10,720 nt of DNA. Origin: Lachnospiraceae bacterium. GTDB lineage: Bacteria > Bacillota > Clostridia > Lachnospirales > Lachnospiraceae. The stretch covers positions 1 to 10,720 of the forward strand of contig JAJQGR010000203.1 in the NCBI GenBank assembly GCA_021200345.1. The letters are read 5' to 3'. Of this stretch, positions 1-7,568 are shown one piece after another. How positions within the stretch are numbered: position 1 is the stretch's first letter; each line of letters begins with the position of its first letter. Below the pieces are notes generated by a model, which was not told the origin of the DNA, did no database searches, and saw only the letters and a list, made by a program, of their open reading frames with translations. A program made the position numbers and the translations under genes.

Positions 1-1
1 G

Positions 2-3000
2 ATAATAACAGTGAACCCGGTTCTTCAATGTCTGATCATCCTCAAAAATCAGGAAATCCGGCACAGATACCGCAAAATAATCAATTTTTACCTGATCCTC
101 CAGATGTCTTTCCCCGAAATCAATCAGGCGGTAAAATCTGGATTTGGCCTGCGGCAGCTTTTCCAGCTTCCTGTAAGCCAGTCCCTGATACAAAATCATA
201 TCCGCCGGCTGGTCATTATAATACATGGCTCCTGCTGGTTCATCGGTTCCTGTGGTCGCCCTCTCGTAGCAGTCCCGGGCCTCCTTTTGTCTGCCCTGGG
301 CCTCCAGGGCCTGCCCCAGATAATAGTAGACGTGATTGTCTTTCGTGCCCTCCAGCCGGCCCTCTCCCAGATTTCGGGGATAAACCAGGGCCTTTCTCAG
401 AAAGTCCTCCGCCTCCTCATACTGGCCGCCTTTCAGCGACTGCCTGGCCATCTGCAAAAGGGAAAGCGTGTATTGCGTGGTAATCTTTCCTTCGCCGCCT
501 TCCCAGGGATGAAAGTGATGGCTCATTATACGGCTGTATGCCTCTTCAGCCTTCCCCGTCATATTTAACAACGTAATATATTCAATATAAAGGTCGTCCC
601 GTTCCCCGATCAGATCCCTGTGTTCTTCATAATGGATCAGACGCTCCTCAAAGCCAACGCCCAGCTTTTTATAAAGCTGATCCAGTTCCAGGAAAACCCG
701 CGCATCCGACATATCCAGTGTAAAAGCGGTTTCCATTTCCTGTCTTGCCAGCGCGGCATCCTTTCCCTTATTGTAATAAGCGAGAGCCAGATTCCTGTGA
801 GCTGTGGGAAAAGAGGGACGCTTTTGCGCTGTCATCTTCCACAGCTCCATCGCCTGTTTCCACTGCAGCTTATCGTAGAACAGATTGCCCAGATAATAGG
901 CGGCCATGGTGCCGGATCCCTGATCAACGGCAAAACGTAACACCCCGATGTCCTCCAGCTTATTGGGAAAGCAGTAATCCGGGCTGTTCTTCTCCGCCTC
1001 TGCCAGAGCTGTTTTTGCATTTTCTCCCAGCAAATCCAGATAATACGCCTCATAATATTTCAGCATCGGATATTCATCCCCGCATTGCCGCAGAAGCTCC
1101 ACCGCTTCCCTGTACGCTCCAAACTCCCCGTAATCCCTTGCCGTCATCAGATAATTTTCCCTGAAATAACGCATTTTTTCATTCAGACAGGCTCTCAGCT
1201 CCTTGTCCTGATTGTTCAAAAGAACCAGTTCATTGCCGGAAACAAAGTCAAAGGGATCCAGCTTCAGATTTTCCTCTGCGAAAGCTGCTGCCTCTGTTTC
1301 ACGGGAAAGATTGCGCAGAATGTATACTTTCAGACCTCTGGCTTTCACATTGTGAGCATTCTTTACCAGCGCCTTTTCCACATGCTCCAACGCCCTCTCC
1401 CATCTTCCTTGTCCTGCGTCCATGGCGGCCAGATAATAGTAAGACATTTCCTGCTGCTCATTGCTCCAGGCGGCTTTGTAAAAAGCATCATAGCTCTCCG
1501 TATTCCGTCCCTGATAAAACAGCGTCAGTCCAAGCAGATAAAAGCTTTCACTGTTGTATGGATTGGGATTTCTCTCCGTCAGCCTCTGAAGCGCTTTTCT
1601 AAAATATCCTTCCGCTTCCTCAAACAGCCCCCTTCTCATCAAAAGCAGTCCGTATGCGTTATTGATCCGGATATCGCCGGGATCTCTTTTCAGTCCTTCC
1701 AGATAATAAGGATCAGGCAGATAAGTGGCGTGCCTGTACTGTTCAATGTGCTGCCCTGTCAGATAAAGCTCCTCATTGGTCATGATTTCCTCCGGCGCTT
1801 TCGCTGCCCTGGCAGGTTCCGGAATTTTGGGAATTTCCTCCTTTTCCGGCTCATATTCTACAAGACACTTTCCATGGGCACATACAGCCAGATGAAGATC
1901 CTCCTTACGGATGCCGGGCAGCTCTATACTTCCCCGGTAAATGTCCACAGGGGATATCCTTGCGGTCTCTTCCAAAACTGTCCGCCCGTTCAGACAAAGT
2001 CTGATCTCCGCATCCTCGTAAACGCCGGTGGCATATACAGTGATCCTGACCCTCTCCCCCTCATAAGTCAGGTTGACCACAGCCTCCGTTGTGGCGTTTT
2101 TTACCTGTCCCACTGCCTTATATGGCATAAAATACTGCCGGAAGGTCTTTTCCTCAAATGGCTTCAGCCAGGTGAAATCCGGCTGATTGTCCGTATACAC
2201 GCCGGTCATCAGCTCCACGTAGGGTCCGTCCTCATCAGTGAGATTCTGGTCCCAGGCCCTGCCAAAATCTCCACATCCCCAGGTCCACTGCTTTTTTCCC
2301 GGAGAAATGTGATGATCAGCCACATGCAGTATCCCCGCGTCCTTCCCATAATCAAAACCGCCTACAAAATCATATTTGGACTTTTCCGCCATATAGGAGG
2401 TGGGAACCGGAATATTTTTATATCGTGAAATGTCCACGCCGTCGCTGTAATCTTTTTTGTAATAAATCCCAGTGGCAATGGGAAATCTGGAAACATCTCT
2501 CTTTCCATGATCCATCACCGCGTGCACATCCGGCGGAAAGACGGACTGGGTATTGTCATTCACCGGCACCGCCGGATTTGCCCACCACAGAAAGGTCTGG
2601 GGCATGCCGGTCCGGTTATAAAGCTGTCCCGTAATTTCTATATAAGCCTTTCCTGGATATAACGTAATCTTTGTGATACCCTTGGTTCCATAAAGCTGAT
2701 CCACATCATGCAGCAGTACCGATTTGCTGCCATCCTGGCCTTTCACAATTTCATAATCCACGGGCAGGAAAGTGGTTGGTCTGTGGTGCTGAGGCCAGTT
2801 AAACTCAATTCCGCCGGAAATCCATGGTCCTGTCAGGCCCACCAGGGCTGGCTTGATCACGTGATTATAATAGACAAAATCATACTCGTTGGTCTTATCG
2901 AAAGCACGCTGAATTCTTCCGCCGAGCTGAGGCAGGATCATCACCTTCAGATATTCATTTTCCAGATAGACCGCCGTGTATTCTCTGTCCGTTTTCTCAT

Positions 3001-3151
3001 CATAAATTTTTTCTACGGTTGGGTAGGGATACACCTTGCCGCTGCTTCCCTGATAAACACGCTTTTCCAGAAAAACCGGATTTTTTTCCGCTTTTCCGAT
3101 CTCATAAGTCGGAATAGAAATTTTTTCCACCCATACGCCTGCTTCTCTCAT
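2..3151 (-). CDS. DUF5107 domain protein with C-terminal TPR array (3' end beyond window)
   Basis: One minus-strand frame is open from the ATG at 3149-3151 to the left edge, giving 1050 codons with no stop, so the gene is partial at its C-terminus. The N-terminal 350 or so residues match the DUF5107 family: the most telling block is at residues 108-124 (GPW, then GGIEFNWPQHHR), with further aromatic-rich motifs near 186-192 and 288-300. From about residue 490 onward helical TPR-like repeats follow one another (clear units near 493-525, 529-563, 566-597, 750-780, 783-815, 895-930 and 937-970). There is no signal peptide or membrane segment, so it is probably cytoplasmic. The start is supported by AGGAG six bases upstream. 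DUF5107 is an uncharacterised family that I believe resembles galactose-mutarotase-like beta-sandwiches, which suggests carbohydrate recognition or processing; this is family knowledge from memory, not shown here. The gene lies 192 bp downstream of an AraC regulator on the same strand, a usual arrangement for sugar-responsive loci. Substrate and reaction are unknown. Confidence 0.9.
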   Translation of the reverse strand, partial: MREAGVWVEKISIPTYEIGKAEKNPVFLEKRVYQGSSGKVYPYPTVEKIYDEKTDREYTAVYLENEYLKVMILPQLGGRIQRAFDKTNEYDFVYYNHVIKPALVGLTGPWISGGIEFNWPQHHRPTTFLPVDYEIVKGQDGSKSVLLHDVDQLYGTKGITKITLYPGKAYIEITGQLYNRTGMPQTFLWWANPAVPVNDNTQSVFPPDVHAVMDHGKRDVSRFPIATGIYYKKDYSDGVDISRYKNIPVPTSYMAEKSKYDFVGGFDYGKDAGILHVADHHISPGKKQWTWGCGDFGRAWDQNLTDEDGPYVELMTGVYTDNQPDFTWLKPFEEKTFRQYFMPYKAVGQVKNATTEAVVNLTYEGERVRITVYATGVYEDAEIRLCLNGRTVLEETARISPVDIYRGSIELPGIRKEDLHLAVCAHGKCLVEYEPEKEEIPKIPEPARAAKAPEEIMTNEELYLTGQHIEQYRHATYLPDPYYLEGLKRDPGDIRINNAYGLLLMRRGLFEEAEGYFRKALQRLTERNPNPYNSESFYLLGLTLFYQGRNTESYDAFYKAAWSNEQQEMSYYYLAAMDAGQGRWERALEHVEKALVKNAHNVKARGLKVYILRNLSRETEAAAFAEENLKLDPFDFVSGNELVLLNNQDKELRACLNEKMRYFRENYLMTARDYGEFGAYREAVELLRQCGDEYPMLKYYEAYYLDLLGENAKTALAEAEKNSPDYCFPNKLEDIGVLRFAVDQGSGTMAAYYLGNLFYDKLQWKQAMELWKMTAQKRPSFPTAHRNLALAYYNKGKDAALARQEMETAFTLDMSDARVFLELDQLYKKLGVGFEERLIHYEEHRDLIGERDDLYIEYITLLNMTGKAEEAYSRIMSHHFHPWEGGEGKITTQYTLSLLQMARQSLKGGQYEEAEDFLRKALVYPRNLGEGRLEGTKDNHVYYYLGQALEAQGRQKEARDCYERATTGTDEPAGAMYYNDQPADMILYQGLAYRKLEKLPQAKSRFYRLIDFGERHLEDQVKIDYFAVSVPDFLIFEDDQTLKNRVHCYY

Positions 3152-3157
3152 AGTCGT

Positions 3158-3162
3158 CTCCT
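3158..3162 (-). promoter_or_regulatory. Ribosome binding site of the DUF5107/TPR gene
   Basis: The minus strand reads AGGAG, then six bases, then ATG at 3151. This fixes the start of the long left-hand gene, which has no other well-placed start nearby. Confidence 0.75.
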
Positions 3163-3209
3163 GTCTGATTTTCCCCGCATTCCGGACAGCGTGTGTATCT
3201 TCTGGAAAC

Positions 3210-3238
3210 AGTATACAGAATTCTATTCCCTTTCAAAA
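3210..3238 (-). promoter_or_regulatory. Possible promoter for the DUF5107/TPR gene
   Basis: On the minus strand a good -10 hexamer TATACT (3210-3215) lies 17 bp downstream of a weak -35 TTTTGA (3233-3238). It sits between the terminator of the AraC gene and the long gene's start, so a promoter is expected here. A weak -35 would fit a promoter that needs an activator such as the neighbouring AraC protein, but that is inference. Confidence 0.35.
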
Positions 3239-3317
3239 TAACATATCTCACCTTTTGATGGATTATATTCCACTTTTTTATCTGGCGTGAGAGAAAAAGA
3301 AATCTGGATTTTGGAGC

Positions 3318-3352
3318 AAAAAAAGACTGACGCCTTTCAGCATTCAGTCTTT
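3318..3352 (-). terminator. Rho-independent terminator of the AraC-family gene
   Basis: The minus strand forms a perfect 9-bp stem, AAAGACTGA (3344-3352) pairing with TCAGTCTTT (3322-3330), with a 13-base loop, running into a T tract (3318-3324). The 5' arm holds the last two sense codons and the TGA stop of the regulator, so the hairpin begins inside the gene. It separates the regulator transcript from the downstream DUF5107 gene. Confidence 0.75.
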
Positions 3353-4285
3353 ATAATGATAATAGTCCCCATATTTATATTCGTTCGGGGATACCCCGAC
3401 CACCTTTTTAAATATTCGTGAAAAATAATACTGATCACGATATCCCAGGCGCTGAGCTACCTCATACACATATAACTCTGTCACCTTCAGCATCCTGCAC
3501 GCCTCCCTCATCTTCAAATGAAGAAAAAAATCCATGGGAGCATGCTGGGTATGTTTTTTAAAGATCACATTCAAATAGCTTTTCGATAAGCCAAACTCAT
3601 CCACCAGCTGTTCCAGCGTCAGATTTTCATTCAAATGGGACTGCATATACCGGATCACACTGGTCACATGTTTATTTTGCTCCATCACCGAATTTTGTTT
3701 CTCCCGATGATAGGTCTCAGCCAAAATCAGAGAAAGCACCTGAGAAATATAGATAAAATTTCCCAGCGCATAATTGCCCTCCAGAACCCGGAATAGAAGT
3801 TCAAACAAAAACAACATACGATTGGTCGCATTCGCCGTCGTAAACTTTATAATTCTACATTCCTCCACCGGATAATACCGGGCATCCTCCCCTTTAAAAT
3901 GCACCCATAAAATACTCCAGGGATCCTCCTCGCAGGCATAATAGCGGTGTCTTCGAAACCGCGGAATACAGAACGCCTCATTCTCTCTCAGGGTAAATCT
4001 TTTCCCATCTACATAAATATCGCCTTTCCCTTCCGTACAATAAATGAAAATATATTCCTCCGCTCCATCCCGCCGTTCTCTGTAGTGATGCGTAGCCTTA
4101 GGGAAAAAGCCCACATCCGTCAGATACAGACGTCTGACCATGGGATGACTGACATAGTCCGAAAAAGCTTCCGTGGGAAGGACGATCATCTTTTCTCCTT
4201 TAAAGCCGTCCCGCTTTTTTCCCTCCCGCAGTTCTTCTTCCAGCTCCTGCTCCAGTTTTTCCATCAGATTCTGTTCTGTATCCAT
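3344..4285 (-). CDS. AraC/XylS-family transcriptional regulator
   Basis: The protein is 313 aa from the ATG at 4285. Residues about 72-131 have the pattern of an AraC-type cupin sensor (strand-rich, with GKGDIYVDGK and the FCIPRFRRHRYY block, ending in WVHFKG). Residues about 206-305 form the two helix-turn-helix DNA-binding module: LTLEQLVDEFGLSKSYLNVIF is helix-turn-helix 1, and VYEVAQRLGY through FSRIFKKVVGVSPNEY matches the family signature for helix-turn-helix 2. The first 30 or so residues are unusually charged and Glu/Lys-rich, probably helical. The frame stays open upstream to a TTG at 4354 and an ATG at 4333, but the promoter covers these, so 4285, with AGAGGAAG five bases upstream, is preferred. 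Most such proteins with a cupin sense a sugar. The likely target is the downstream DUF5107 gene, or the regulator itself; neither is proven. Confidence 0.93.
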   Translation of the reverse strand: MDTEQNLMEKLEQELEEELREGKKRDGFKGEKMIVLPTEAFSDYVSHPMVRRLYLTDVGFFPKATHHYRERRDGAEEYIFIYCTEGKGDIYVDGKRFTLRENEAFCIPRFRRHRYYACEEDPWSILWVHFKGEDARYYPVEECRIIKFTTANATNRMLFLFELLFRVLEGNYALGNFIYISQVLSLILAETYHREKQNSVMEQNKHVTSVIRYMQSHLNENLTLEQLVDEFGLSKSYLNVIFKKHTQHAPMDFFLHLKMREACRMLKVTELYVYEVAQRLGYRDQYYFSRIFKKVVGVSPNEYKYGDYYHYKD

Positions 4286-4290
4286 GAACG

Positions 4291-4298
4291 CTTCCTCT
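4291..4298 (-). promoter_or_regulatory. Ribosome binding site deciding the AraC start
   Basis: AGAGGAAG on the minus strand lies five bases before the ATG at 4285. The two upstream in-frame starts (4354 TTG and 4333 ATG) have no comparable site and lie within the promoter. Confidence 0.75.
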
Positions 4299-4331
4299 TT
4301 CTGTCGGAATTTCAATTCTTTTGCTTTCTTC

Positions 4332-4361
4332 ATTATATATAAGGTGCGGCGCAAATGTCAA
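4332..4361 (-). promoter_or_regulatory. Near-consensus sigma-A promoter of the AraC-family gene
   Basis: The minus strand has a perfect -35 TTGACA (4356-4361) and a perfect -10 TATAAT (4332-4337), 18 bp apart. An alternative -10, TATATA, would give 16 bp. Transcription would begin near 4325, leaving a leader of about 40 bases that holds the ribosome binding site at 4291-4298. Such a strong promoter suggests constitutive expression of the regulator unless an operator overlaps it; no clear operator palindrome was seen. Confidence 0.8.
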
Positions 4362-4386
4362 ACCTGCTGCGCAATAAAGAATGAAG

Positions 4387-4422
4387 CGAAAGAAGAAAGC
4401 CGTTCCGGTTTCCCGGCACGGC
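4387..4422 (-). terminator. Rho-independent terminator of the HtrA-like gene
   Basis: On the minus strand a 10-base arm (4413-4422) pairs with 4399-4408 with one internal mismatch around a GAAA tetraloop (4409-4412), followed by a pyrimidine-rich, T-rich tail (TTTCTTCTTTC). It lies about 33 bases past the protease stop codon and ahead of the AraC promoter, so the two genes are transcribed separately. Confidence 0.75.
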
Positions 4423-4454
4423 TCCATTCCAAATTCCAGCAATATGGTTTTTAA

Positions 4455-5867
4455 TTATAAGGGATTACCCGCCGATCTCCCATCAGACTGGGAATCATTC
4501 CCGCCAAAGGGACTGGATTTTTGTCCGTTCCCTCCAAAGGGATTCATGTTCTGTCCATTTTCTCCAAGGCCATTCTGCTCCTGAGAGCTGTCATCAGAAC
4601 CGGTGGTCACCGTTTCCGGCAGAGCGGATTCCACTTTCACTCCCACTGTTACAGTGATTTCCATGGTTTCCCCGCTCCGGTTAACTGTCAGCACCAGTGC
4701 ATCTCCCACTGACGCTTTGGAAACAACGGTTACCAGATCGCTGCTGGAGGTGATCTCCATATCTCCGGCCCTTGTGATCACATCCCCTGTCTGTAAACCC
4801 GCTTCCTGGGCAGGACTGTCTTGCGTCACATCCTGTACCACCGCTCCCTGGGTCAGTCCTGTGCTGGCAGCTGCCGTTGTAGTGATATCAGAGATACTGA
4901 CGCCAATATAGGGAGTCTCAATGTTGCCTGTTTCTATAATGCTTGTCACGATATCCACCACCTGGCTGACCGGAATGGCAAAGCCGATATTATCGATGGA
5001 GGCGCTGGAGGAGGAGCTGCTGGAGTATTTGGCATTCACAATTCCAACCACCTGACCGTACATATTGAACAGAGCGCCGCCGGAGTTCCCGGAGTTAATG
5101 GCGCAGTCCGTCTGGATCAGACTCATGGTCACATTGGTTGACAGGGTGATTTCCCTGTTTAAGGCGCTGACCACACCGGTCGTCAGAGAGAAGGTTAATT
5201 CCCCCAGGGGATTCCCAATAGCTACCACCCCATCGCCGATATTCAGGGCATCGGAATCGCCCAGCACAACGGTCTGCAAATCCTCCCCGTCTATTTTCAA
5301 TACCGCAATGTCATTGCTCTCATCATACCCGATCAGCTCCGCGTCGTATGCGGCCTCGTCATAGGTTGTGACTGTGATGGTATCCGAATCCTCCACCACA
5401 TGGTAGCACGTCAGCACATACCCGTCAGATGAGATAATAAACCCGGAGCCTGACGCCGCCGATGTACTTTCGTAGCCGAAATAATTGGTTGTGATGCTTG
5501 TGGTGATTCCAACGGTGGCATTGACATTGGCGGCGTACACCTGCGCCGCGGTCATCTCTTCCCCGGTGGAAACCAGTTCCACAGACACATCTGTGGCCGT
5601 TCCTGAGGCAGTCTGGATGGTTGTTGTATTCGCTGTTGAGGAGCCAGCGCTTCCCGCAGCGATCACAGCCCCGGCGCCCACCGCGCCGCCCACAAGAGCG
5701 CAGCACAATGCCAGCGCAAGGGTCCTGACTGCTTTCCCGGCGCCTCTCTTTTTCGATTTCTTTCGTCCGTTTGTTTCACAGCCGCTTTCAGGCTGTTCAT
5801 ATTCATAATGATTATTCCACTCATTCCAGTCATTTTCGTTCATCATCTTCTTAATCCCCTTTCCCAT
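4455..5867 (-). CDS. HtrA/DegP-like membrane-anchored serine protease (S1C family, one PDZ domain)
   Basis: From the ATG at 5867 the protein is 470 aa. The order is: a hydrophilic cytoplasmic N-terminus, one hydrophobic segment at residues about 47-72 that would anchor it with the protease outside, a trypsin-like domain at about 110-300, a PDZ domain at about 319-409, and a disordered tail. The catalytic triad is visible: His156 in TCYHVVE, Asp186 in NDIAVLKI, Ser262 in GNSGG. The family degrades misfolded envelope proteins. A serine run lies near residues 282-288, and the tail carries repeated PFGGN units. The ATG at 5915 has no ribosome binding site; 5867 has AGGA seven bases upstream. The adjacent ATGs at 5846 and 5843, preceded by AGGGG, are real alternatives. 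The gene is flanked by terminators and stands alone. The short upstream gap shows only weak promoter-like AT-rich sequence. Confidence 0.93.
   Translation of the reverse strand: MGKGIKKMMNENDWNEWNNHYEYEQPESGCETNGRKKSKKRGAGKAVRTLALALCCALVGGAVGAGAVIAAGSAGSSTANTTTIQTASGTATDVSVELVSTGEEMTAAQVYAANVNATVGITTSITTNYFGYESTSAASGSGFIISSDGYVLTCYHVVEDSDTITVTTYDEAAYDAELIGYDESNDIAVLKIDGEDLQTVVLGDSDALNIGDGVVAIGNPLGELTFSLTTGVVSALNREITLSTNVTMSLIQTDCAINSGNSGGALFNMYGQVVGIVNAKYSSSSSSSASIDNIGFAIPVSQVVDIVTSIIETGNIETPYIGVSISDITTTAAASTGLTQGAVVQDVTQDSPAQEAGLQTGDVITRAGDMEITSSSDLVTVVSKASVGDALVLTVNRSGETMEITVTVGVKVESALPETVTTGSDDSSQEQNGLGENGQNMNPFGGNGQKSSPFGGNDSQSDGRSAGNPL
4495..4575 (-). repeat. Short tandem repeats coding the protease tail
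   Basis: A motif of about 30 bases recurs with the core CCAAAGG on the plus strand near 4504, 4534 and, in weaker form, 4564. It codes ten-residue units of the type NPFGGNGQ and SPFGGND in the disordered tail of the HtrA-like protease. Such glycine/asparagine repeats can change copy number by slippage. Confidence 0.55.
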
Positions 5868-5992
5868 TGAAATATCCTGTTTCCTTATCGGATCATCCCT
5901 ATCATGCCATTTCATCGTGAACGAAATTTGGACATTCTGTGGCGTTTTGGTGAAAGGAAATAAAGAATTTGTTAAATCAATAACGCAAAACT

Positions 5993-6022
5993 AAAAATGC
6001 GGCCAGACATGACCGCATTTTT
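5993..6022 (-). terminator. Terminator of the beta-glucoside operon
   Basis: A perfect 10-bp stem, AAAAATGCGG (5993-6002) with CCGCATTTTT (6013-6022) and a ten-base loop, ends in five T residues on either strand. It lies 35 bases past the stop of the second GH1 gene. The symmetric A and T tails could let it work in both directions, but with no converging gene its role here is to end the minus-strand operon before the HtrA-like gene. Confidence 0.85.
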
Positions 6023-6056
6023 GGTTTTTCCTATGAAATGATATACCGAGACCCTT

Positions 6057-7541
6057 TCAGTCCAGATCCTCACCGTCGGAGGCAATCACCTTCTTGTACC
6101 ACTCAAAGGAATCTTTCTTGGAGCGGGCCAGAGTTCCATTGCCGTTGTCGTCCTTATCCACATAGACGAAACCATAGCGCTTCTTCATCTCGCCGGTGCC
6201 GGCGCTGACTAAGTCGATACAGCCCCACATGGTGTAGCCCATCAGCTCCACACCGTCTTTCAGAATGGCATCCTTCATGGACTGAATATTCTGGCGCAGG
6301 TAGTCGATGCGGTAGGTGTCGTGGACGCTGCCGTCCGCTTCCTTTCTGTCATCCCAGCCGATGCCGTTTTCCACAATCCATACCGGCTTGCGGTAGCGAT
6401 AATACAGGGTGTTGCAGGCCAGCCGCAGACAGACAGGATCAGTAGCCCAGCCCCAGGCGTTGGTGGACAGGTAAGGGTTCTTCACTCCTGTTGTAAAATT
6501 GCCGCCGGCACCGCCAAGAGCCGGGTCGGCGCTGACGGTAGAAGAGCCATAGCAGGAGAAGGACAGAAAGTCCGCGGAGTAATTTTTGATCAGCTCGTAA
6601 TCCTCCGGACAGTCATCCAGCACAATGCCCTGCTCCTTATACTGAATCAGACGATATTCCGGATAAAAGCCGCCGGTCTGGACATCAGAATAAAACAGAG
6701 TACCCTGGGCCTGCTCCAAAGCCTTGATCTGATCCTCCGGAGCGCAGGTGTAGGTATAGAGCGGGCCATATGCCAGCATCTGGCCGATTTTCACGTCCGG
6801 ATAATTTTCATGAGCAAATTTCACTGTCTTTGCGCTGGCCACAAACTGGTTGTGAGCGCCCTGAGCTCTGTTCTGCGGCGTGGCGTCCACAATGCCGCCG
6901 GCCATGAACGCTCCCATATCCATCATATTAATCTCGTTGAAAGTCAGCCAGTATTTCACCTTGCCGGCATAATGAGCAATGATGGTTTCCGCGTATTTTA
7001 CAAAGAAATCAATCAGCTTTCTGTTGCTCCAGCCGCCGTAATTGATGGTCAGAGCGATGGGGGTCTCGTAGTGAGACATGGTTACCAGGGGCTCAATGCC
7101 GTATTTTTTACACTCGTCGAAGACCGCGTCATAGAAAGCCAGTCCCTCCTGGTTGGGCTCCGCGTCATCTCCGTTAGGGAAGATTCGCGCCCAGTTCATG
7201 GACAGGCGAAAGCACTTAAAGCCCATCTCCCCCATAAGGGCGATGTCTTCTTTGTAATGATGATAAAAATCAGTGGCCTCATGGCTGGGATAATACACGC
7301 CGTCCAGGACAGCCGGCACAGCGCCCTCCGGGATTTCCATGGGGCTGCCAAAGCCCATGCCGGTAAAGCCGGTCTCTCCGGTGGTAGGGTTCTTCCAGCT
7401 GACGCGCCTGGGCACGGTGTGGGAGCCGCCTACCATCACGTCGGAGGTGTTGACACCCTTGCCGCCCTCCAGGTAGCCTCCCTCATACTGGTTGGCGGCG
7501 GTGGCGCCGCCCCATAAAAAGTCTTTGGGGAATTTGCTCAT
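6057..7541 (-). CDS. bglA: GH1 6-phospho-beta-glucosidase (second copy, operon distal)
   Basis: A 494-aa cytoplasmic GH1 hydrolase that would split phosphorylated beta-glucosides into glucose 6-phosphate and glucose or an aglycone. The acid/base Glu203 is in TFNEIN and the nucleophile Glu391 in VENG. The phosphate-binding triad typical of 6-phospho-enzymes is present as Ser446, Lys454 and Tyr456 in the segment ending KKRYGF. The residue after the serine is Ala, not the Trp of the lactose-type 6-phospho-beta-galactosidase LacG, which favours glucoside specificity. It is somewhat longer than the usual 460-480 aa because of an extra segment at about residues 40-75, shared in part by its paralogue at 9077-10573. 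The start is the only sensible one; AAAGGAG lies 12 bases upstream, a long spacing. It is the last gene of the operon, 27 bases after the aldo/keto reductase and before a strong terminator. The exact substrate (cellobiose, salicin, arbutin or another) cannot be told. Confidence 0.94.
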   Translation of the reverse strand: MSKFPKDFLWGGATAANQYEGGYLEGGKGVNTSDVMVGGSHTVPRRVSWKNPTTGETGFTGMGFGSPMEIPEGAVPAVLDGVYYPSHEATDFYHHYKEDIALMGEMGFKCFRLSMNWARIFPNGDDAEPNQEGLAFYDAVFDECKKYGIEPLVTMSHYETPIALTINYGGWSNRKLIDFFVKYAETIIAHYAGKVKYWLTFNEINMMDMGAFMAGGIVDATPQNRAQGAHNQFVASAKTVKFAHENYPDVKIGQMLAYGPLYTYTCAPEDQIKALEQAQGTLFYSDVQTGGFYPEYRLIQYKEQGIVLDDCPEDYELIKNYSADFLSFSCYGSSTVSADPALGGAGGNFTTGVKNPYLSTNAWGWATDPVCLRLACNTLYYRYRKPVWIVENGIGWDDRKEADGSVHDTYRIDYLRQNIQSMKDAILKDGVELMGYTMWGCIDLVSAGTGEMKKRYGFVYVDKDDNGNGTLARSKKDSFEWYKKVIASDGEDLD

Positions 7542-7568
7542 AGCTGTTTCAATCTCCTTTCAATAAAA

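Noticed and set aside
832..1053. Minus-strand 73-codon open frame inside the TPR region
   Set aside because: It is in another frame of the long DUF5107/TPR gene, which reads through without interruption.
1085..2428. Plus-strand 447-codon open frame
   Set aside because: It lies opposite the intact DUF5107/TPR frame, has no recognisable domain and no ribosome binding site; the minus frame shows clear family motifs throughout.
5425..5706. Minus-strand Arg/Cys-rich 93-codon open frame
   Set aside because: It is an out-of-frame reading of the HtrA-like gene; the cysteine pairs do not form a spaced zinc motif.
5916..5992. Promoter of the HtrA-like gene
   Set aside because: AT-rich sequence is present, with a TTGCGT and a TTTATT 18 bp apart, but both hexamers are too poor to call.
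6321..7517. Plus-strand 398-codon open frame opposite the GH1 gene
   Set aside because: It is antisense to a GH1 gene with complete catalytic motifs; the product resembles no family and is an effect of codon bias.
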